A stretch of DNA of 64,000 bases, taken from NCBI GenBank assembly GCA_947652605.1, contig CANTFG010000195.1, forward strand, positions 1-64,000, read 5' to 3'. Under the pieces are notes generated by a model. The model worked only from the letters and a program-made list of their open reading frames with translations, did not search any database and was not told where the DNA came from. Source of the DNA: Elmis aenea. Lineage: Eukaryota > Arthropoda > Insecta > Coleoptera > Elmidae. The position numbers and the translations under genes are program-made. Shown piece by piece: positions 37,601 to 52,322 of this stretch (the stretch's first letter is position 1; each line of letters begins with the position of its first letter).

Positions 37601-40600
37601 TTTAATAATTTCCTAAAAATACCGTGCTTTAGTTAATACATGTGTTCCTTGAGCGACTATTTCTAAACAATTTTAATTATTGATTTGTATATCACAGGAA
37701 CAGTTTATCCATCGCCTCTTTACATGAATACAATTGTTTTGCATATGTCTTTCAATGAGCTGGTTTTAATTTTTAATAATTTCCTAAAAATACCGTGCTT
37801 TAGTTAATACATGTGTTCCTTGAGCGACTATTTCGAAACAATTTTAATTATTGATTTGTATATCACAGGAACAGTTTATCCATCGCCTCTTTACATGAAT
37901 ACAATTGTTTTGCATATGTCTTTCAATGAGCTGGTTTTAATTTTTAATAATTTCCTAAAAATACCGTGCTTTAGTTAATACATATGTTCCTTGAGCGACT
38001 ATTTCTACACAATTTTAATTATTGATTTGTATATCACAGGAACAGTTTATCCATCGCCTCTTTACATGAATACAATTGTTTTGCATATGTCTTTCAATGA
38101 GCTGGTTTTAATTTTTAATAATTTCCTAAAAATACCGTGCTTTAGTTAATACATATGTTCCTTGAGCGACTATTTCTACACAATTTTAATTATTGATTTG
38201 TATATCACAGGAACAGTTTATCCATCGCCTCTTTACATGAATACAATTGTTTTGCATATGTCTTTCAATGAGCTGGTTTTAATTTTTAATAATTTCCTAA
38301 AAATACCGTGCTTTAGTTAATACATATGTTCCTTGAGCGACTATTTCTAAACAATTTTAATTATTAATTTGTATATCACAGGAACAATTTATCCATCGCT
38401 TCTTTACATGAATACAATTGTTTTGCATATGTCTTTCAATGAGCTGGTTTTAATTTTTAATAATTTCCTAAAAATACCGTGCTTTAGTTAATACATATGT
38501 TCCTTGAGCGACTATTTCGAAACAATTTTAATTATTGATTTGTATATCACAGGAACAATTTATCCATCGCTTCTTTACATGAATACAATTGTTTTGCATA
38601 TGTCTTTCAATGAGCTGGTTTTAATTTTTAATAATTTCCTAAAAATACCGTGCTTTAGTTAATACATATGTTCCTTGAGCGACTATTTCGAAACAATTTT
38701 AATTATTGATTTGTATATCACAGGAACAGTTTATCCATCGCCTCTTTACATGAATACAATTGTTTTGCATATGTCTTTCAATGAGCTGGTTTTAATTTTT
38801 AATAATTTCCTAAAAATACCGTGCTTTAGTTAATACATATGTTCCTTGAGCGACTATTTCTAAACAATTTTAATTATTGATTTGTATATCACAGGAACAG
38901 TTTATCCATCGCCTCTTTACATGAATACAATTGTTTTGCATATGTCTTTCAATGAGCTGGTTTTAATTTTTAATAATTTCCTAAAAATGCCGTGCTTTAG
39001 TTAATACATGTGTTCCTTGAGCGACTATTTCGAAACAATTTTAATTATTGATTTGTATATCACAGGAACAATTTATCCATCGCTTCTTTACATGAATACA
39101 ATTGTTTTGCATATGTCTTTCAATGAGCTGGTTTTAATTTTTAATAATTTCCTAAAAATACCGTGCTTTAGTTAATACATATGTTCCTTGAGCGACTATT
39201 TCGAAACAATTTTAATTATTGATTTGTATATCACAGGAACAATTTATCCATCGCTTCTTTACATGAATACAATTGTTTTGCATATGTCTTTCAATGAGCT
39301 GGTTTTAATTTTTAATAATTTCCTAAAAATACCGTGCTTTAGTTAATACATATGTTCCTTGAGCGACTATTTCTACACAATTTTAATTATTGATTTGTAT
39401 ATCACAGGAACAGTTTATCCATCGCCTCTTTACATGAATACAATTGTTTTGCATATGTCTTTCAATGAGCTGGTTTTAATTTTTAATAATTTCCTAAAAA
39501 TACCGTGCTTTAGTTAATACATATGTTCCTTGAGCGACTATTTCTAAACAATTTTAATTATTGATTTGTATATCACAGGAACAGTTTATCCATCGCCTCT
39601 TTACATGAATACAATTGTTTTGCATATGTCTTTCAATGAGCTGGTTTTAATTTTTAATAATTTCCTAAAAATGCCGTGCTTTAGTTAATACATGTGTTCC
39701 TTGAGCGACTATTTCGAAACAATTTTAATTATTGATTTGTATATCACAGGAACAGTTTATCCATCGCCTCTTTACATGAATACAATTGTTTTGCATATGT
39801 CTTTCAATGAGCTGGTTTTAATTTTTAATAATTTCCTAAAAATACCGTGCTTTAGTTAATACATATGTTCCTTGAGCGACTATTTCGAAACAATTTTAAT
39901 TATTGATTTGTATATCACAGAAACAGTTTATCCATTGCCACTTTACATGAATACAATTGTTTTGCATATGTCTTTTAATGAGCTGGTTTAAATTTTTAAT
40001 AATTTCCTAAAAATACCGTGCTTTAGTTAATACATATGTTCCTTGAGCGACTATTTCGAAACAATTTTAATTATTGATTTGTATATCACAGAAACAGTTT
40101 ATCCATTGCCTCTTTGCATGAATACAATTGTTTTGCATATGTCTTTCAATGAGTTGGTTTTAATTTTTAATAATTTCCTAAAAATACCGTGCTTTAGTTA
40201 ATACATGTGTTCCTTGAGCGACTATTTCTAAACAATTTTAATTATTGATTTGTATATCACAGGAACAGTTTATCCATCGCCTCTTTACATGAATACAATT
40301 GTTTTGCATATGTCTTTCAATGAGCTGGTTTTAATTTTTAATAATTTCCTAAAAATGCCGTGCTTTAGTTAATACATGTGTTCCTTGAGCGACTATTTCG
40401 AAACAATTTTAATTATTGATTTGTATATCACAGGAACAGTTTATCCATCGCCTCTTTACATGAATACAATTGTTTTGCATATGTCTTTCAATGAGCTGGT
40501 TTTAATTTTTAATAATTTCCTAAAAATACCGTGCTTTAGTTAATACATATGTTCCTTGAGCGACTATTTCTACACAACTTTAATTATTGATTTGTATATC

Positions 40601-43600
40601 ACAGGAACAGTTTATCCATCGCCTCTTTACATGAATACAATTGTTTTGCATATGTCTTTCAATGAGCTGGTTTTAATTTTTAATAATTTCCTAAAAATAC
40701 CGTGCTTTAGTTAATACATATGTTCCTTGAGCGACTATTTCGAAACAATTTTAATTATTGATTTGTATATCACAGGAACAGTTTATCCATCGCCTCTTTA
40801 CATGAATACAATTGTTTTGCATATGTCTTTCAATGAGCTGGTTTTAATTTTTAATAATTTCCTAAAAATACCGTGCTTTAGTTAATACATATGTTCCTTG
40901 AGCGACTATTTCTACACAATTTTAATTATTGATTTGTATATCACAGGAACAGTTTATCCATCGCCTCTTTACATGAATACAATTGTTTTGCATATGTCTT
41001 TCAATGAGCTGGTTTTAATTTTTAATAATTTCCTAAAAATACCGTGCTTTAGTTAATACATATGTTCCTTGAGCGACTATTTCGAAACAATTTTAATTAT
41101 TGATTTGTATATCACAGGAACAGTTTATCCATCGCCTCTTTACATGAATACAATTGTTTTGCATATGTCTTTCAATGAGCTGGTTTTAATTTTTAATAAT
41201 TTCCTAAAAATACCGTGCTTTAGTTAATACATATGTTCCTTGAGCGACTATTTCTAAACAATTTTAATTATTAATTTGTATATCACAGGAACAATTTATC
41301 CATCGCTTCTTTACATGAATACAATTGTTTTGCATATGTCTTTCAATGAGCTGGTTTTAATTTTTAATAATTTCCTAAAAATACCGTGCTTTAGTTAATA
41401 CATATGTTCCTTGAGCGACTATTTCGAAACAATTTTAATTATTGATTTGTATATCACAGGAACAATTTATCCATCGCTTCTTTACATGAATACAATTGTT
41501 TTGCATATGTCTTTCAATGAGCTGGTTTTAATTTTTAATAATTTCCTAAAAATACCGTGCTTTAGTTAATACATATGTTCCTTGAGCGACTATTTCTACA
41601 CAATTTTAATTATTGATTTGTATATCACAGGAACAGTTTATCCATCGCCTCTTTACATGAATACAATTGTTTTGCATATGTCTTTCAATGAGCTGGTTTT
41701 AATTTTTAATAATTTCCTAAAAATGCCGTGCTTTAGTTAATACATATGTTCCTTGAGCGACTATTTCTACACAATTTTAATTATTGATTTGTATATCACA
41801 GGAACAGTTTATCCATCGCCTCTTTACATGAATACAATTGTTTTGCATATGTCTTTCAATGAGCTGGTTTTAATTTTTAATAATTTCCTAAAAATGCCGT
41901 GCTTTAGTTAATACATGTGTTCCTTGAGCGACTATTTCGAAACAATTTTAATTATTGATTTGTATATCACAGGAACAATTTATCCATCGCTTCTTTACAT
42001 GAATACAATTGTTTTGCATATGTCTTTCAATGAGCTGGTTTTAATTTTTAATAATTTCCTAAAAATACCGTGCTTTAGTTAATACATATGTTCCTTGAGC
42101 GACTATTTCGAAACAATTTTAATTATTGATTTGTATATCACAGAAACAGTTTATCCATTGCCACTTTACATGAATACAATTGTTTTGCATATGTCTTTTA
42201 ATGAGCTGGTTTAAATTTTTAATAATTTCCTAAAAATACCGTGCTTTAGTTAATACATATGTTCCTTGAGCGACTATTTCGAAACAATTTTAATTATTGA
42301 TTTGTATATCACAGAAACAGTTTATCCATTGCCTCTTTGCATGAATACAATTGTTTTGCATATGTCTTTCAATGAGTTGGTTTTAATTTTTAATAATTTC
42401 CTAAAAATACCGTGCTTTAGTTAATACATGTGTTCCTTGAGCGACTATTTCTAAACAATTTTAATTATTGATTTGTATATCACAGGAACAGTTTATCCAT
42501 CGCCTCTTTACATGAATACAATTGTTTTGCATATGTCTTTCAATGAGCTGGTTTTAATTTTTAATAATTTCCTAAAAATGCCGTGCTTTAGTTAATACAT
42601 GTGTTCCTTGAGCGACTATTTCGAAACAATTTTAATTATTGATTTGTATATCACAGGAACAGTTTATCCATCGCCTCTTTACATGAATACAATTGTTTTG
42701 CATATGTCTTTCAATGAGCTGGTTTTAATTTTTAATAATTTCCTAAAAATACCGTGCTTTAGTTAATACATAATGTTCCTTGAGCGACTATTTCTAAACA
42801 ATTTTAATTATTGATTTGTATATCACAGGAACAATTTATCCATCGCCTCTTTACATGAATACAATTGTTTTGCATATGTCTTTCAATGAGCTGGTTTTAA
42901 TTTTTAATAATTTCCTAAAAATACCGTGCTTTAGTTATTACATATGTTCCTTGAGCGACTATTTCGAAACAATTTTAATTATTGATTTGTATATCACAGG
43001 AACAGTTTATCCATCGCCTCTTTACATGAATACAATTGTTTTGCATATGTCTTTCAATGAGCTGGTTTTAATTTTTAATAATTTCCTAAAAATACCGTGC
43101 TTTAGTTAATACATATGTTCCTTGAGCGACTATTTCTAAACAATTTTAATTATTGATTTGTATATCACAGGAACAATTTATTCATCGCTTCTTTACATAA
43201 ATACAATTGTTTTGCATATGTCTTTCAATGTGCTGGTTTTAATTTTTAATAATTTCCTAAAAATACCGTACTTTAGTTAATACATATGTTCCTTGAGCGA
43301 CTATTTCGAAACAATTTTAATTATTGATTTGTATATCACAGGAACAGTTTATCCATCGCCTCTTTACATGAATACAATTGTTTTGCATATGTCTTTCAAT
43401 GAGCTGGTTTTAATTTTTAATAATTTCCTAAAAATACCGTGCTTTAGTTAATACATATGTTCCTTGAGCGACTATTTCTGAACAATTTTAATTATTGATT
43501 TGTATATCACAGGAACAGTTTATCCATCGCCTCTTTACATGAATACAATTGTTTTGCATATGTCTTTCAATGAGCTGGTTTTAATTTTTAATAATTTCCT

Positions 43601-46600
43601 AAAAATACCGTGCTTTAGTTAATACATATGTTCCTTGAGCGACTATTTCGAAACAATTTCAATTATTGATTTGTATATCACAGGAACAGTTTATCCATCG
43701 CCTCTTTACATGAATACAATTGTTTTGCATATGTCTTTCAATGAGCTGGTTTTAATTTTTAATAATTTCCTAAAAATACCGTGCTTTAGTTAATACATAT
43801 GTTCCTTGAGCGACTATTTCTGAACAATTTTAATTATTAATTTGTATATCACAGGAACAGTTTATCCATCGCCTCTTTACATGAATACAATTGTTTTGCA
43901 TATGTCTTTCAATGAGCTGGTTTTAATTTTTAATAATTTCCTAAAAATACCGTGCTTTAGTTAATACATATGTTCCTTGAGCGACTATTTCTAAACAATT
44001 TTAATTATTGATTTGTATATCACAGGAACAGTTTATCCATCGCCTCTTTACATGAATACAATTGTTTTGCATATGTCTTTCAATGAGCTGGTTTTAATTT
44101 TTAATAATTTCCTAAAAATACCGTGCTTTAGTTACTACATATGTTCCTTGAGCGACTATTTCTAAACAATTTTAATTATTGATTTGTATATCACAGGAAC
44201 AGTTTATCCATCGCCTCTTTACATGAATACAATTGTTTTGCATATGTCTTTCAATGAGCTGGTTTTAATTTTTAATAATTTCCTAAAAATACCGTGCTTT
44301 AGTTAACACATATGTTCCTTGAGCGACTATTTCTGAACAATTTTAATTATTGATTTGTATATCACAGGAACAGTTTATCCATCGCCTCTTTACATGAATA
44401 CAATTGTTTTGCATATGTCTTTCAATGAGCTGGTTTTAATTTTTAATAATTTCCTAAAAATACCGTGCTTTAGTTAATACATACATATGTTCCTTGAGCG
44501 AATATTTCGAAACAATTTCAATTATTGATTTGTATATCACAGGAACAGTTTATCCATCGCCTCTTTACATTACTACAATTGTTTTGCATATGTCTTTCAA
44601 AGAGCTGGTTTTAATTTTTAATAATTTCCTAAAAATACCGTGCTTTAGTTAATACATATGTTCCTTGAGCGAATATTTCGAAACAATTTCATTTATTGAT
44701 TTGTATATCACAGGAACAGTTTATCCATCGCCTCTTTACATGAATACAATTGTTTTGCATATGTCTTTCAATGAGCTGGTTTAAATTTTTAATAATTTCC
44801 TAAAAATACCGTGCTTTAGTTAATACATATGTTCCTTGAGCGACTATTTCTAAACAATTTTAATTATTGATTTGTATATCACAGAAACAGTTTATCCATC
44901 GCCTCTTTACATGAATACAATTGTTTTGCATATGTCTTTTAATGAGCTGGTTTTAATTTTTAATAATTTCCTAAAAATACCGTGCTTTAGTTAATACATA
45001 TGTTCCTTGAGCGACTAATCGAAACAATTTCAATTATTGATTTGTATATCACAGAAACAGTTTATCCATCGCCTCTTTACATGAATACAATTGTTTTGCA
45101 TATGTCTTTCAATGAGCTGGTTTTAATTTTTAATAATTTCCTAAAAATACCGTGCTTTAGTTAATACATATGTTCCTTGAGCGACTATTTCGAAACAATT
45201 TTAATTATTGATTTGTATATCACAGAAACAGTTTATCCATCGCCACTTTACATGAATACAATTGTTTTGCATATGTCTTTCAATGAGCTGGTTTTAATTT
45301 TTAATAATTTCCTAAAAATACCGTGCTTTAGTTAATACATATGTTCCTTGAGCGACTATTTCGAAACAATTTTAATTATTGATTTGTATATCACAGGAAC
45401 AGTTTATCCATCGCCTCTTTACATGAATACAATTGTTTTGCATATGTCTTTCAATGAGCTGGTTTTAATTTTTAATAATTTTCTAAAAATACCGTGCTTT
45501 AGTTAATACATACATATGTTCCTTGAGCGACTATTTCTAAACAATTTTAATTATTGATTTGTATATCACAGGAACAGTTTATCCATCGCCTCTTTACATG
45601 AATACAATTGTTTTGCATATGTCTTTCAATGAGCGGGTTTTAATTTTTAATAATTTCCTAAAAATACCGTGCTTTAGTTAATACATATGTTCCTTGAGCG
45701 ACTATTTCGAAACAATTTTAATTATTGATTTGTATATCACAGGAACAGTTTATCCATCGCCTCTTTACATGAATACAATTGTTTTGCATATGTCTTTCAA
45801 TGAGCTGGTTTTAATTTTTAATAATTTCCTAAAAATACCGTGCTTTAGTTAATACATATGTTCCTTGAGCGACTATTTCTAAACAATTTTAAATATTGAT
45901 TTGTATATCACAGGAACAGTTTATCCATCGCCTCTTTACATGAATACAATTGTTTTGCATATGTCTTTCAATGAGCTGGTTTTAATTTTTAATAATTTCC
46001 TAAAAATACCGTGCTTTAGTTAATACATATGTTCCTTGAGCGACTATTTCGAAACAATTTCAATTATTGATTTGTATATCACAGAAACAGTTTATCCATC
46101 GCCTCTTTACATGAATACAATTGTTTTGCATATGTCTTTCAATGAGCTGGTTTTAATTTTTAATAATTTCCTAAAAATACCGTGCTTTAGTTAATACATA
46201 TGTTCCTTGAGCGACTATTTCTAAACAATTTTAATTATTGATTTGTATATCACAGGAACAGTTTATCCATCGCCTCTTTACATGAATACAATTGTTTTGC
46301 ATATGTCTTTCAATGAGCTGGTTTTAATTTTTAATAATTTCCTAAAAATGCCGTGCTTTAGTTAATACATGTGTTCCTTGAGCGACTATTTCGAAACAAT
46401 TTTAATAATTGATTTGTATATCACAGGAACAGTTTATCCATCGCCTCTTTACATGAATACAATTGTTTTGCATTAGTCTTTCAATGAGCTGGTTTTAATT
46501 TTTAATAATTTCCTAAAAATACCGTGCTTTAGTTAATACATATGTTCCTTGAGCGACTATTTCGAAACAATTTTAATTATTGATTTGTATATCACAGAAA

Positions 46601-47699
46601 CAGTTTATCCATCGCCACTTTACATGAATACAATTGTTTTGCATATGTCTTTTAATGAGCTGGTTTAAATTTTTAATAATTTCCTAAAAATACCGTGCTT
46701 TAGTTAATACATATGTTCCTTGAGCGACTATTTCGAAACAATTTTAATTATTGATTTGTATATCACAGAAACAGTTTATCCATCGCCTCTTTACATGAAT
46801 ACAATTGTTTTGCATATGTCTTTCAATGAGTTGGTTTTAATTTTTAATAATTTCCTAAAAATACCGTGCTTTAGTTAATACATGTGTTCCTTGAGCGACT
46901 ATTTCGAAACAATTTTAATTATTGATTTGTATATCACAGGAACAGTTTATCCATCGCCTCTTTACATGAATACAATTGTTTTGCATATGTCTTTCAATGA
47001 GCTGGTTTTAATTTTTAATAATTTCCTAAAAATGCCGTGCTTTAGTTAATACATGTGTTCCTTGAGCGACTATTTCGAAACAATTTTAATTATTGATTTG
47101 TATATCACAGGAACAGTTTATCCATCGCCTCTTTACATGAATACAATTGTTTTGCATATGTCTTTCAATGAGCTGGTTTTAATTTTTAATAATTTCCTAA
47201 AAATACCGTGCTTTAGTTAATACATATGTTCCTTGAGCGACTATTTCTACACAATTTTAATTATTGATTTGTATATCACAGGAACCGTTTATCCATCGCC
47301 TCTTTACATGAATACAATTGTTTTGCATATGTCTTTCAATGAGCTGGTTTTAATTTTTAATAATTTCCTAAAAATACCGTGCTTTAGTTAATACATGTGT
47401 TCCTTGAGCGACTATTTCTAAACAATTTTAATTATTGATTTGTATATCACAGGAACAGTTTATCCATCGCCTCTTTACATGAATACAATTGTTTTGCATA
47501 TGTCTTTCAATGAGCTGGTTTTAATTTTTAATAATTTCCTAAAAATACCGTGCTTTAGTTAATACATATGTTCCTTGAGCGACTATTTCGAAACAATTTT
47601 AATTATTGATTTGTATATCACAGAAACAGTTTATCCATCGCCACTTTACATGAATACAATTGTTTTGCATATGTCTTTTAATGAGCTGGTTTAAATTTT

Positions 47700-50600
47700 T
47701 AATAATTTCCTAAAAATACCGTGCTTTAGTTAATACATATGTTCCTTGAGCGACTATTTCGAAACAATTTTAATTATTGATTTGTATATCACAGAAACAG
47801 TTTATCCGTCGCCTCTTTACATGAATACAATTGTTTTGCATATGTCTTTCAATGAGTTGGTTTTAATTTTTAATAATTTCCTAAAAATACCGTGCTTTAG
47901 TTAATACATGTGTTCCTTGAGCGACTATTTCTAAACAATTTTAATTATTGATTTGTATATCACAGGAACAGTTTATCCATCGCCTCTTTACATGAATACA
48001 ATTGTTTTGCATATGTCTTTCAATGAGCTGGTTTTAATTTTTAATAATTTCCTAAAAATGCCGTGCTTTAGTTAATACATGTGTTCCTTGAGCGACTATT
48101 TCGAAACAATTTTAATTATTGATTTGTATATCACAGGAACAGTTTATCCATCGCCTCTTTACATGAATAAAATTGTTTTGCATATGTCTTTCAATGAGCT
48201 GGTTTTAATTTTTAATAATTTCCTAAAAATGCCGTGCTTTAGATAATACATGTGTTCCTTGAGCGACTATTTCGAAACAATTTTAATTATTGATTTGTAT
48301 ATCACAGGAACAGTTTATCCATCGCCTCTTTACATGAATACAATTGTTTTGCATATGTCTTTCAATGAGCTGGTTTTAATTTTTAATAATTTCCTAAAAA
48401 TACCGTGCTTTAGTTAATACATATGTTCCTTGAGCGACTATTTCGAAACAATTTTAATTATTGATTTGTATATCACAGAAACAGTTTATCCATCGCCACT
48501 TTACATGAATACAATTGTTTTGCATATGTCTTTTAATGAGCTGGTTTAAATTTTTAATAATTTCCTAAAAATACCGTGCTTTAGTTAATACATATGTTCC
48601 TTGAGCGACTATTTCGAAACAATTTTAATTATTGATTTGTATATCACAGAAACAGTTTATCCATCGCCTCTTTACATGAATACAATTGTTTTGCATATGT
48701 CTTTCAATGAGCTGGTTTTAATTTTTAATAATTTCCTAAAAATACCGTGCTTTAGTTAATACATATGTTTCTTGAGCGACTATTTCGAAACAATTTTAAT
48801 TATTGATTTGTATATCACAGGAACAGTTTATCCATCGCCTCTTTACATGAATACAATTGTTTTGCATATGTCTTTCAATGAGCTGGTTTTAATTTTTAAT
48901 AATTTCCTAAAAATACCGTGCTTTAGTTAATACATACATATGTTCCTTGAGCGACTATTTCGAAACAATTTTAATTATTGATTTGTATATCACAGGAACA
49001 GTTTATCCATCGCCTCTTTACATGAATACAATTGTTTTGCATATGTCTTTCAATGAGCGGGTTTTAATTTTTAATAATTTCCTAAAAATACCGTGCTTTA
49101 GTTAATACATATGTTCCTTGAGCGAATATTTCGAAACAATTTCAATTATTGATTTGTATATCACAGGAACAGTTTATCCATCGCCTCTTTACATTACTAC
49201 AATTGTTTTGCATATGTCTTTCAAAGAGCTGGTTTTTAATTTTTAATAATTTCCTAAAAATACCGTGCTTTAGTTAATACATATGTTCCTTGAGCGAATA
49301 TTTCGAAACAATTTCATTTATTGATTTGTATATCACAGGAACAGTTTATCCATCGCCTCTTTACATGAATACAATTGTTTTGCATATGTCTTTCAATGAG
49401 CTGGTTTTAATTTTTAATAATTTCCTAAAAATACCGTGCTTTAGTTAATACATATGTTCCTTGAGCGACTATTTCGAAACAATTTTAATTATTGATTTGT
49501 ATATCACAGGAACAGTTTATCCATCGCCTCTTTACATGAATACAATTGTTTTGCATATGTCTTTCAATGAGCTGGTTTTAATTTTTAATAATTTCCTAAA
49601 AATACCGTGCTTTAGTTAATACATATGTTCCTTGAGCGACTATTTCTAAACAATTTTAATTATTGATTTGTATATCACAGGAACAGTTTATCCATCGCCT
49701 CTTTACATGAATACAATTGTTTTGCATATGTCTTTCAATGAGCTGGTTTTAATTTTTAATAATTTCCTAAAAATACCGTGCTTTAGTTACTACATATGTT
49801 CCTTGAGCGACTATTTCTAAACAATTTTAATTATTGATTTGTATATCACAGGAACAGTTTATCCATCGCCTCTTTACATGAATACAATTGTTTTGCATAT
49901 GTCTTTCAATGAGTTGGTTTTAATTTTTAATAATTTCCTAAAAATACCGTGCTTTAGTTAATACATATGTTCCTTGAGCGACTATTTCTGAACAATTTTA
50001 ATTATTGATTTGTATATCACAGGAACAGTTTATCCATCGCCTCTTTACATGAATACAATTGTTTTGCATATGTCTTTCAATGAGCTGGTTTTAATTTTTA
50101 ATAATTTCCTAAAAATACCGTGCTTTAGTTAATACATATGTTCCTTGAGCGAATATTTCGAAACAATTTCAATTATTGATTTGTATATCACAGGAACAGT
50201 TTATCCATCGCCTCTTTACATTACTACAATTGTTTTGCATATGTCTTTCAAAGAGCTGGTTTTTAATTTTTAATAATTTCCTAAAAATACCGTGCTTTAG
50301 TTAATACATATGTTCCTTGAGCGAATATTTCGAAACAATTTCATTTATTGATTTGTATATCACAGGAACAGTTTATGCATCGCCTCTTTACATGAATACA
50401 ATTGTTTTGCATATGTCTTTCAATGAGCTGGTTTTAATTTTTAATAATTTCCTAAAAATACCGTGCTTTAGTTAATACATATGTTCCTTGAGCGACTATT
50501 TCGAAACAATTTTAATTATTGATTTGTATATCACAGAAACAGTTTATCCATCGCCTCTTTACATGAATACAATTGTTTTGCATATGTCTTTCAATGAGCT

Positions 50601-52322
50601 GGTTTTAATTTTTAATAATTTCCTAAAAATACCGTGCTTTAGTTAATACATATGTTCCTTGAGCGACTATTTCTGAACAATTTTAATTATTGATTTGTAT
50701 ATCACAGGAACAGTTTATCCATCGCCTCTTTACATGAATACAATTGTTTTGCATATGTCTTTCAATGAGCTGGTTTTAATTTTTAATAATTTCCTAAAAA
50801 TACCGTGCTTTAGTTAATACATATGTTCCTTGAGCGACTATTTCTAAACAATTTTAATTATTGATTTGTATATCACAGGAACAGTTTATCCATCGCCTCT
50901 TTACATGAATACAATTGTTTTGCATATGTCTTTCAATGAGCTGGTTTTAATTTTTAATAATTTCCTAAAAATACCGTGCTTTAGTTACTACATATGTTCC
51001 TTGAGCGACTATTTCTAAACAATTTTAATTATTGATTTGTATATCACAGGAACAGTTTATCCATCGCCTCTTTACATGAATACAATTGTTTTGCATATGT
51101 CTTTCAATGAGCTGGTTTTAATTTTTAATAATTTCCTAAAAATACCGTGCTTTAGTTAATACATATGTTCCTTGAGCGACTATTTCTAAACAATTTTAAT
51201 TATTGATTTGTATATCACAGGAACAATTTATCCATCGCCTCTTTACATGAATACAATTGTTTTGCATATGTCTTTCAATGAGCTGGTTTTAATTTTTAAT
51301 AATTTCCTAAAAATACCGTGCTTTAGTTATTACATATGTTCCTTGAGCGACTATTTCGAAACAATTTTAATTATTGATTTGTATATCACAGGAACAGTTT
51401 ATCCATCGCCTCTTTACATGAATACAATTGTTTTGCATATGTCTTTCAATGAGCTGGTTTTAATTTTTAATAATTTCCTAAAAATACCGTGCTTTAGTTA
51501 ATACATATGTTCCTTGAGCGACTATTTCTAAACAATTTTAATTATTGATTTGTATATCACAGGAACAATTTATTCATCGCTTCTTTACATAAATACAATT
51601 GTTTTGCATATGTCTTTCAATGTGCTGGTTTTAATTTTTAATAATTTCCTAAAAATACCGTACTTTAGTTAATACATATGTTCCTTGAGCGACTATTTCG
51701 AAACAATTTTAATTATTGATTTGTATATCACAGGAACAGTTTATCCATCGCCTCTTTACATGAATACAATTGTTTTGCATATGTCTTTCAATGAGCTGGT
51801 TTTAATTTTTAATAATTTCCTAAAAATACCGTGCTTTAGTTAATACATATGTTCCTTGAGCGACTATTTCTGAACAATTTTAATTATTGATTTGTATATC
51901 ACAGGAACAGTTTATCCATCGCCTCTTTACATGAATACAATTGTTTTGCATATGTCTTTCAATGAGCTGGTTTTAATTTTTAATAATTTCCTAAAAATAC
52001 CGTGCTTTAGTTAATACATATGTTCCTTGAGCGACTATTTCGAAACAATTTCAATTATTGATTTGTATATCACAGGAACAGTTTATCCATCGCCTCTTTA
52101 CATGAATACAATTGTTTTGCATATGTCTTTCAATGAGCTGGTTTTAATTTTTAATAATTTCCTAAAAATACCGTGCTTTAGTTAATACATATGTTCCTTG
52201 AGCGACTATTTCTGAACAATTTTAATTATTGATTTGTATATCACAGGAACAGTTTATCCATCGCCTCTTTACATGAATACAATTGTTTTGCATATGTCTT
52301 TCAATGAGCTGGTTTTAATTTT
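47700..52322. repeat. Higher-order segment, copy 1 (27 monomers, 4,623 bp)
   Basis: Private variants here recur exactly 4,623 bp later: ccgtcgcc (gtc at 47808/52431), acatgaataa (48161/52784), agataat (48241/52864), gagcggg (49055/53678) and gtttatgcat (50371/54994). The exact edge is uncertain within about 60 bp because flanking monomers are identical there. Confidence 0.92.
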
